Origin: Heterohyrax brucei
Lineage: Eukaryota; Chordata; Mammalia; Hyracoidea; Procaviidae
NCBI GenBank assembly: GCA_028571685.1
Contig: CM053156.1
Coordinates: 87,175,049-87,239,048, forward strand
Direction: 5' to 3'
DNA: 64,000 nt
Below are positions 57,520-64,000 of this stretch, piece after piece. Positions within the stretch are counted from its first letter, which is position 1, and every line of letters begins with the position of its first letter. The notes under the pieces were generated by a model. It searched no databases. It was not told where the DNA came from and saw only the letters and a list, made by a program, of their open reading frames with translations. The position numbers were made by a program, and so were the translations under genes.

Positions 57520-57857
57520 AAGTCTTTGTTGTCAGGTGCCGTCCCGCATGTTCTGACACACAGCAACCCGGTGTACACCAGGGTGAAATGCTGCCCGCTC
57601 CCGTGCCCTCCTTGCAGTCATTGTCACGTTTTGTTTAGCCCATTGTTACAGCTCCTTCATTCCAGCTCCCTGAGAGGCTTCCTCTTTTTCACTGACCTCT
57701 ACTTGACCAAGCTTGATGTCCTTCTCCAGGGACTGATCTCTCCTGATAACATGTCCAAAGTATCTGAGGCACAGCCTCACCATCCTTGTTTCTAAGGAGC
57801 TTTGTGGCTGTACTTCTAAGAAAGACTGGCTTGTTCTTTTGGCAGTCAGTGTGCATA
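57520..57857 (-). mobile_element. RTE LINE fragment, part left of the mariner
   Basis: Starts with TTGTTGTCAGGTGCCGTC, the RTE 3' end in reverse, and reads back through GACTGATCTCTCCTGATAAC to TTGGCAGTCAGTGTGCATA, where the mariner begins. Confidence 0.88.
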
Positions 57858-58341
57858 CGAGGTCCAACAATTAAGTTCGCAAACTTCATTGTTAAAGTGC
57901 TACAGACCTCATTGCAGACTATCGCTATGATTGCCTTCAAAGCACTCCCTTGGGAAGCTATCCACAAACACCAGCATCTGTCTACCCTTCAAAGAAATTT
58001 TGGAACTCTTTCTGGAATGGCCATTGAGCACGGTGGCACAGTTGCAAGTTCGCAAACTTAATTGTCTAGTTGTTTGTGAGGGCGTTTTTAGCCAGTAAAC
58101 AAATAACTGTATCGGAACACCCTCTCTACTCACCTGATCTGGCCCCCAGTGACTTTTTCCTTTACTCAGAGATAAAGGAAATGTTGAAAGGAAGATATTT
58201 TGATGACATTCAGGACATCGAGGGTAATGTGTGAACAGCTCTGGTGCCCATTCCAGAAAAACAGTTCCCAAATTGCTTTGAAGGGTGGAGGTATGGAGCA
58301 TGTTTTCTAGGGTGAGTTTGTGAACTTAATTGTCAGACCTC
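57858..58341 (+). mobile_element. Mariner-type transposon, rearranged
   Basis: Inserted at a TA in the RTE. Terminal inverted repeats: CGAGGTCCAACAATTAAGTT at 57858 and, reversed at the right end, TGAGGTCTGACAATTAAGTT. The right arm encodes the end of the transposase, YSPDLAPSDFFLYSEI, whose D in the SPDLAPSD block is the third catalytic residue of the DD34D triad, then MLKGRYFDDIQ, a stop and PEKQFPNCFEGW. The left arm repeats the same 3' end in inverted orientation. A third terminus, AAGTTCGCAAACTTAATTG, lies at about 58046-58064. Most of the transposase is missing. Confidence 0.85.
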
Positions 58342-58505
58342 ATATTCCATATTCTTTGCCAACACCACAGCTCAAATGCATCAGTTTTTCTTTGCTGTTC
58401 CTTCCTCGTTTTCTAGGTTTGTGCACATATGAAGAGACTGAAAACTACACAGTCTGGGTCAGAAAGACCTTAATCATCAAGGTGGTATCTATACTTCTTA
58501 AAAAA
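58342..58505 (-). mobile_element. RTE LINE fragment, part right of the mariner
   Basis: Continues the reverse RTE: TATTCCATATTCTTTGCCAA, then TTGTGCACATATGAAGAGAC and TCAGAAAGACC; stops near an A-run at 58500. Confidence 0.85.
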
Positions 58506-58511
58506 AAAAAG

Positions 58512-58840
58512 TTAAAGAGGTCTTCTGCAACAAAGCAAAGAAGACTTGAAGCACTTACTGATGAAGATCAAAGAAAACAGCCTTTAGTCTGGATTGCACC
58601 TCGACATAAAGAAAACAAAAATCCTCACAACTGGACCAATAAGCAACAGCCTAACAAATGGAGCAATGATTGAAGTTGTCAAGGATTTCATTTTACTTGA
58701 GTCTACCGTCAACATCCATGGAAGCAGCAGTCAAAAATTCAACTGATGCATTGGGAAAATTTGCTACAAAAGACTTCTTTACAGTGTTAAAAGCCAAAGA
58801 TGTCACTTTGATGACTAAACAAAGAGTGTTTATAAAAAAC
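58512..58840 (+). mobile_element. RTE LINE fragment
   Basis: CTTGAAGCACTTACTGATGA, CTCACAACTGGACCAATAAG, GGATTTCATTTTACTTGAGT and AAAGATGTCACTTTGATGAC; opposite in orientation to the fragment on its left. Confidence 0.88.
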
Positions 58841-58849
58841 CTACAGCTA

Positions 58850-59308
58850 ATCCCATAGTCAAGATTGAGACCTTTCTCATTAAGTTCAGAAACAGATAAA
58901 GATGCCCCCTGTTCACTGCTCATCAGCATCATTCTGGAAATCCTAGCCAGAGCAATTAGGGTATGGGGACAAAAAAATATGTCCAAACCAGAAAGGGGTA
59001 CTAAAACTATCCCATTTCACAAATGACATGGTCCTATACACAGAAAACTCCAAAGACTATCACAAGGAAGCTACAAGAACTTATAAATGAATTCAGCAAA
59101 GTGGCAGAGTACAAGGTCAACACACAGGCAGTGAGGTTTCTATACACAAACAATGAGCAAGCAAAAAAAAAATTAAGGAAACATTATCATTTCAAATACC
59201 TTCCAAAAGAATAAAGTGCCTAGAAATGTATTTAACCAAGAAAGTGGAAGATTTGTACACAGAGAACTCTGAAACATTATTAAAAGAAGTTAAAGACCTA
59301 AATAAAGG
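58850..59308 (+). mobile_element. L1 LINE, first of four segments
   Basis: Decayed ORF2 after the YADD region: RKLQELINEFSKVAEYKVNT, AVRFLYTNNEQAKKKL, YLPKE. Stops where an RTE was inserted. Confidence 0.92.
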
Positions 59309-60179
59309 GATCCTGGCTGAGAACAGAGAATACCAGAAAGATGTTTACCTGTGTTTTACTGACTAGGCAAAGGGATTCAACTGGGTGGATCATAACAAAT
59401 TATGGATAACATGATGGAGAATGGGAATTCCAGAACACTCAGTTGTGCTCTTGAGGAATCTGTACATAGATCAAGAGGCAATAGTTTGAGCGGAACAAGG
59501 GGACACTTTAAGGTTTAAAATCAGAAAAGATGCATGTCAGCCTTGTATTCTTTCATCATGTTTATTCAATCTGTATACTGAGCAAATAACCCAAGAAGCT
59601 GGACTGCATGCAGAAGAAGAGGCATTAGGAGTGGAAGAAGACACATTAAAGCCTTCATTATGCAGACGACACAACCCTCCCTGCTGAAAGTGGAGATGAC
59701 TTGAAGCACTTACTAATAACGATCAAAGACCTTCAGTATAGATTATACTTCACCATAAAGGAAACAAAAGTCTTCACAACTGGTCCAATAAGCAACATCA
59801 TGATAAACAGAGAAGACTGACGTCAGTGATTTCGTTTTACTTAGATCCACAATCAATGCCCACGAAAACAACAGTCAAGAGATCAAAGGATGCATTGCAC
59901 TGGACAAATCAGCTCCAGAAGGCCTCTTGTTAAAAAGCAGTAATGTCACTTTGATTTCTAAGTTGTGCCTGATCCAAGCCACGGCATTTTCAATTGCCTC
60001 ACATGTGTGCAAAGGTCGGACAATGAATGCAGAAGACCAAACAAGAACTGATCCGTTTGAATTACGGTGCTGGCAATGAACAAATCTGCCTTGGAAGAAG
60101 TCCTGCCAGAATATCCCTGAGAAGTAAGGATAGCGAGACTTCATCTCAGCTACTTTGGACATGTTACCGAAAAAAAAAA
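59309..60179 (+). mobile_element. RTE LINE inside L1, first part
   Basis: TACCTGTGTTTTACTGAC, GGATCATAACAAATTATGGA (DCVDHNKLW strand), GCAGACGACACAACCCTCCC (YADDTTLL, here broken) and GACAAATCAGCTCCAG. Interrupted by an AfroSINE at 60180. Confidence 0.92.
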
Positions 60180-60331
60180 ACCCAAACCAAGCCCCCTGCA
60201 CGTGAATCAGTGACCCTACAGGATAGAGACGAAATGTCCCACAGGGTTTCCAAGAAGTGCCTGGTGGATTCCAACTGCCAACTGGTCGGTTACCAGCCGT
60301 AACTCTTAACCACTATGCCACCAGGGTTTCT
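60180..60331 (-). mobile_element. AfroSINE inside the RTE
   Basis: AGAAGTGCCTGGTGGATTCC and CACTATGCCACCAGGGTTTC on the plus strand. Confidence 0.9.
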
Positions 60332-60570
60332 AGGACATGCCATCAGGAGGGACAAATCCCTAGAGAAGGACATCATGCTTAGTAAAGTAGAGGGTCAGAG
60401 AAAAAGAGGAAGACCCTCAGCCAGATGAACTGGCTCAGTGGCTTTGACAACAGACTCAAGCACAGCGACAATTGTGAGGACAGCACAGGACCCAGCGACA
60501 CTTTATTCTGTCATTCACGAAGTGGATGTGAGTCAGAGCTGACTCAACAGCCTGTAACAAAAAAAGCTGG
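60332..60570 (+). mobile_element. RTE LINE inside L1, 3' part
   Basis: GGACATGCCATCAGGAGGGA, AAAAGAGGAAGACCCTCAGC (KRGRP block) and the GAGTCAGAGCTGACTCAACA tail. Confidence 0.92.
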
Positions 60571-60584
60571 ATGGAGGGTATTAT

Positions 60585-60964
60585 GTGTTTATGGGCTGGA
60601 AGGCATAACAGATTTAAGATGTTAACGCTACCCGAAGCAATCTATCAGTTCAGTGCAATCCCCATCAAAATTTCAATCACCTTTTTTGTGTAGATGGGAA
60701 AGTCAATCCTCAAATATCTACGAAAGGAAAAAGGACACTGAATAGCAAAAGCGATCTTGAAGAAGGAGAAGAAAATAGGAAGACTCACACTTTCTGATTT
60801 TAAAACAAAGTATAAAGCCAAAGTAATTAAAACAGACTGGTACTGGTATACTAATAAACACACGGACCCACAGACACAGCACTGAGAGTCCAAAAGTAAA
60901 TCCATACATCTCTGGTCAACTGATTTTGGACAAGGATAACAAATCCATCCAGCAGAGAAGGAGT
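60585..60964 (+). mobile_element. L1 LINE, second segment
   Basis: CCCGAAGCAATCTATCAGTT, then the frame KIGRLTLSDFKTKYKAKVIK-like, consistent with L1 ORF2 thumb sequence. Confidence 0.92.
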
Positions 60965-61639
60965 CTTTTTTATTTTTTAATTGTGATTAAGTGAAAGTAT
61001 ATAATTCAAATTGATTTTGCATGCTGACCTATGTGCAGCTCCCTCTGCTCTCTCCACCTGGTAACAACATACTTTTCCTTTTCACTCTGTATATCTAGTA
61101 TCCTCTAAACAAGCATCTATCTCCCTCCTCCACCCTTTTCTCTCCCACCTAGAAAGAGACCAGTAGGAAAGTGTCCTATAAATGCATAGAACCATAAAGT
61201 GCTCACACCATATGGTCACACTGCATCCCCAAATCCAGTCCATTCTTGTCTGAAGTATTGACCTCATTACTGGTTTCCAGTCAGGGACAGCAGCAGGTCT
61301 AGGGGTCACATTCCCAGAGGATCCTCCAGGCTGTTGGACCATCAGTGCAGGTCTTTCAGGAGAGTTCTTGGCTGCACACCTCTTTTTCTCATATTGCCTC
61401 CGGGACTCTCTTCCCCCGTCATGGCCAACTTGGGTGGTGGCTGGGCACCATCTGGTTCTTCTGGTCTCATGTTGATACAGTCTTCTGTTTGTAGGCATCC
61501 TTCTGTCTCCTGGACTCCTTTCTCCTCCTATTTCTGTTGTTCTTGGTGATCATCTGTTCCAGATGGAGTGGGACCATTTGGTATGCCTCAGATGGCAGCT
61601 TGCTAGCTTTTAAGACCCCAGATGCCACTCACCACTATG
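60965..61639 (-). mobile_element. Dispersed repeat family B, copy 2, inside L1
   Basis: T-rich left end (TTTTTTATTTTTTAATTGTG), shared blocks with 7970-8620, and an additional right end TTTTAAGACCCCAGATGCCA. Flanks CAGAGAAGGAGTCT and CAGAAAGAGTCT suggest a duplicated target. Confidence 0.82.
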
Positions 61640-62171
61640 ACATGCAGAAGACAGAAAGAGTCTCTTAAATAACGGTGCTGGGAAAACTGGATTTCCACAT
61701 ACAGAAGAATGAATCAGGATCCACACCTCACACTGTACACAGAAATCAAGTCAAAATGGATCAAGAACCGACACGTGAAAACTAAAATCATAAGATTCTT
61801 AGAAAACAATCTAGAGACAAGACTGAGGGATCTAGTTTTTAACGAAAGGATATCAGATACACCAACCAGAACACAAGGAGCAAAAGACAAATTTTATTGA
61901 AATTGTCTAAAAATATCTCATAAAAATGAATTCTTCTGTTCATAAAAGGATTTTTATCAATAAAGTGAAAAGACAACCTACAGGTTGGGAATTTGGGGGA
62001 ACTATATATTTGATAAGGGTCTAATATTCAAAACATATTTTAAAACTTCTACAACATAACAGCAGAAGGACTAACAACCTAATCAAAAATGGCCAAAGGG
62101 TCTGAACAGATACTTTACCAAAGAGGATATTCAAGTGGCCAAGAAACACACGAGAAGACACTGGATGTGAT
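61640..62171 (+). mobile_element. L1 LINE, third segment
   Basis: AATAACGGTGCTGGGAAAAC and the frame KIIRFLENNLETRLRDLVFN, end of ORF2. Confidence 0.92.
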
Positions 62172-62337
62172 TAACTGTTGTCACTGTTATATCAGGTCGG
62201 TTCCTACTCACAGTGACCCTACAGGACAGAGCATGGCTGACCCACAAGGTTTCCAAGGAGAGGCTGATGGATTCAAACTGCTGCCCTTCCAGTTAGCAGC
62301 CACAGCTCTTAACCATTGTGCCCCCAGGGCTCTCCCA
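62172..62337 (-). mobile_element. AfroSINE inside L1
   Basis: CAGTGACCCTACAGGACAGA and AGCTCTTAACCATTGTGCCC on the plus strand. Confidence 0.88.
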
Positions 62338-63040
62338 ATAGCCATTAGGAAGATGCAAATCAAAACCACAGTGGGATAAGACCTGACCCGTGTTAGAAGT
62401 CAATAAACCCCACAAATGGAAAACGCCAGGTATTGATGAGATTGTGGAAACTGGAAACCTCATCCACTGGAGGTGGGGATGCAAAATGGCACAGCCACTG
62501 TGAAAAAATGGGGAATCCTCCTCCAGTGAATGTAGAACTACCATGCAACCTGGCAAGCCCGTCTGTATGCACATACCCAGAAGAAGTGAAGACAGGGACA
62601 CAGAGCAGCCTGTCCTCCAGCACCCATTCTGGCTTTATCCACAGTAGGCAAAATGCACAGACAACCAAAACATCCCTCAGCAGAAAGGCAGACAGACACA
62701 AGGTGTCCATACACACACTGCGGAATACTACGGAGTCACGAAGAGGAATGAAATCCTGAGGCAGTCAGCCCCCAAATGAAAAATACACTGCGGTCTCATG
62801 TATATGAAATAAGCAAATACATAAGAGCCAAAGATTGCTAGTGATGGGGGGCAGGGATGGCTTGCCTGGGGATCAGCGAGTTTCCTTAACGGCAGTGGGG
62901 TCATCTGGGAAAGGATGGGTGTGGCACAGCACACAGGACACAGTTTCAGTCCCTGAGTTGTACATGGTTGGACTCTTGAATCAGTAAACACTTCAGTGCA
63001 TGTATTTTCATCACAATAAAAACAAACCAAACCAAAAAAG
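62338..63040 (+). mobile_element. L1 LINE, fourth segment to the poly-A
   Basis: ATAGCCATTAGGAAGATGCA, CTGTATGCACATACCCAGAA and GTTGTACATGGTTGGACTCT, ending in AATAAAAACAAACCAAACCA. Confidence 0.93.
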
Positions 63041-63649
63041 CCCTCTGTGCATCTGGGGTGCTAGCCTCCAGCCCCACCCTTCCTTCCAGCCCAGCCCCAG
63101 TTGGCTGCTGGGAAAGACCCAGCGAATTCCATTGGATTTCCCACCATGGGCCTCTCTGAGATGTCGTTCAGCATGTTGGGGCCGAGGAGCATTTTCTCCT
63201 TAAACACAAGGCCCAGAGTCACTCCCAAGGGCCACAAGACTGGGTGAGATCCAAGTGGGCTCTGTCCCCAAGTCACCCATCAAAGCAGCCAAGTATTCAC
63301 ATTGAAGGGGAGAAGAAGTTGGGAATCAGGTGACAGGCACACAAAAACATGACCCTTTCTGGATTTTGCTCAGATTCGATAAACCTTGGCAGGAGCAAGC
63401 CTTCTCTCCGCCCTGAACCCCCTTCACCCCCCCTAAAAGATGGATCCCAAGTCTGGCCAGAGCTGGGCACCCGCGGGAAGGAACACCACCTTCCCCACGG
63501 GCAGGGACAGGCTGTCCAGTGCTGAGGACCACAGGGGACAAATGTGACTGCGTTCCGCTTGTCCCCACTCCCTGATGTCCACTTTTGAGGCCAGGAGGTA
63601 CCCCAAACAGCCCGCTCTCTCTCGTTGTAGTTAGATGTCACTATGAGCG
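63041..63649. other. Anonymous GC-rich sequence
   Basis: Not a known repeat. Minus-strand frames here were checked for N-terminal PIEZO segments without a defensible match. Confidence 0.4.
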
Positions 63650-63840
63650 GCCACTGTGGGTTACTTCTGACTCCTAGCTAACCCACTGACGGTGTGGAAC
63701 CACCCCAAAAGGTTTCCGAGACCGTAACCTCTCCAGCAGCAGACTGCCTGGTCTTTTCTCCCACAGACTGGCTCGTGTCTTTGAACCACTGGCCTTTGGG
63801 TTAGCAGCTGAGAGCTTAATCATCGCACCATCAGGGATCT
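63650..63840 (-). mobile_element. AfroSINE, long variant, decayed
   Basis: CAAAAGGTTTCCGAGACCGT and GGCCTTTGGGTTAGCAGCTG on the plus strand. Confidence 0.8.
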
Positions 63841-64000
63841 TTTCATGCCCCTTCCACAGCCATGATGCAAAGGCTTCACCAAGGAGTTCTTTCTTGAAGC
63901 AAGAAGCACCCCACCAAGCTCCACCTCCAACAAGGACCACCCCGCGTCTGCCCAGGAGGACACAGGGCACCTTCTTCCCAGGCTCACCCTCATAGTCACT

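Noticed and set aside
1-64000. CRISPR arrays, bacterial operons or tRNA genes
   Set aside because: None present; tRNA-like stretches belong to AfroSINE heads, and tandem repeats lack spacers.

Overview
The window is a piece of a placental-mammal nuclear chromosome, almost certainly from an afrotherian and plausibly elephant-like. The basis is repeat content. It holds about 26 copies of the tRNA-derived AfroSINE in both orientations, several copies of the BovB-type RTE LINE that is abundant in afrotherians, old L1 copies, one Tigger DNA transposon and one mariner. I see no bacterial, organellar or viral gene layout. I found no intact protein-coding gene, and most of the long open frames are chance frames in repeats or GC-rich DNA.

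The main result is on the minus strand. Twelve short segments between about 52.37 kb and 0.23 kb translate to pieces of a PIEZO mechanosensitive ion channel. They occur in the same order as in the protein, N-terminal pieces at the right and C-terminal pieces at the left, separated by introns. Several segments keep consensus splice sites, so this is a genomic (unprocessed) copy. Where I can compare them they look closer to PIEZO2 than to PIEZO1, for example QFFYNLTHPE near 0.69 kb, LLLKP near 29.12 kb and LQKTG near 52.23 kb. They are far too divergent to be either conserved paralog. At least three segments carry frame breaks or stops. The simplest reading is a dead or dying third PIEZO gene running leftward off the window, with its first exons probably to the right or lost. 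The PIEZO comparison uses family sequence recalled without a database search.

Layout. 0-1.3 kb: two adjacent exons of the PIEZO-like gene. 1.3-1.8 kb: a TGGA tetranucleotide array. 3.4-9.4 kb: RTE copies, one split by a 1.0-kb insertion, plus CA and 36-bp tandem repeats. 10.3-10.5 kb: a broken PIEZO exon. 12.8-14.5 kb: L1 ORF2. 15-30 kb: many AfroSINEs around PIEZO exons at 18.8, 25.3, perhaps 27.8, and 29.2 kb. 30.5-34.9 kb: an antisense L1 split by a near-full-length Tigger, which is itself split by SINEs. 37.0 kb: a frameshifted PIEZO exon. 38-49 kb: mostly anonymous sequence with a GC-rich 50-bp minisatellite and a GT microsatellite. 50.0-52.4 kb: a cluster of PIEZO exons. 52.5-63 kb: nested L1, RTE, mariner and AfroSINE insertions, after which the window ends in anonymous DNA.
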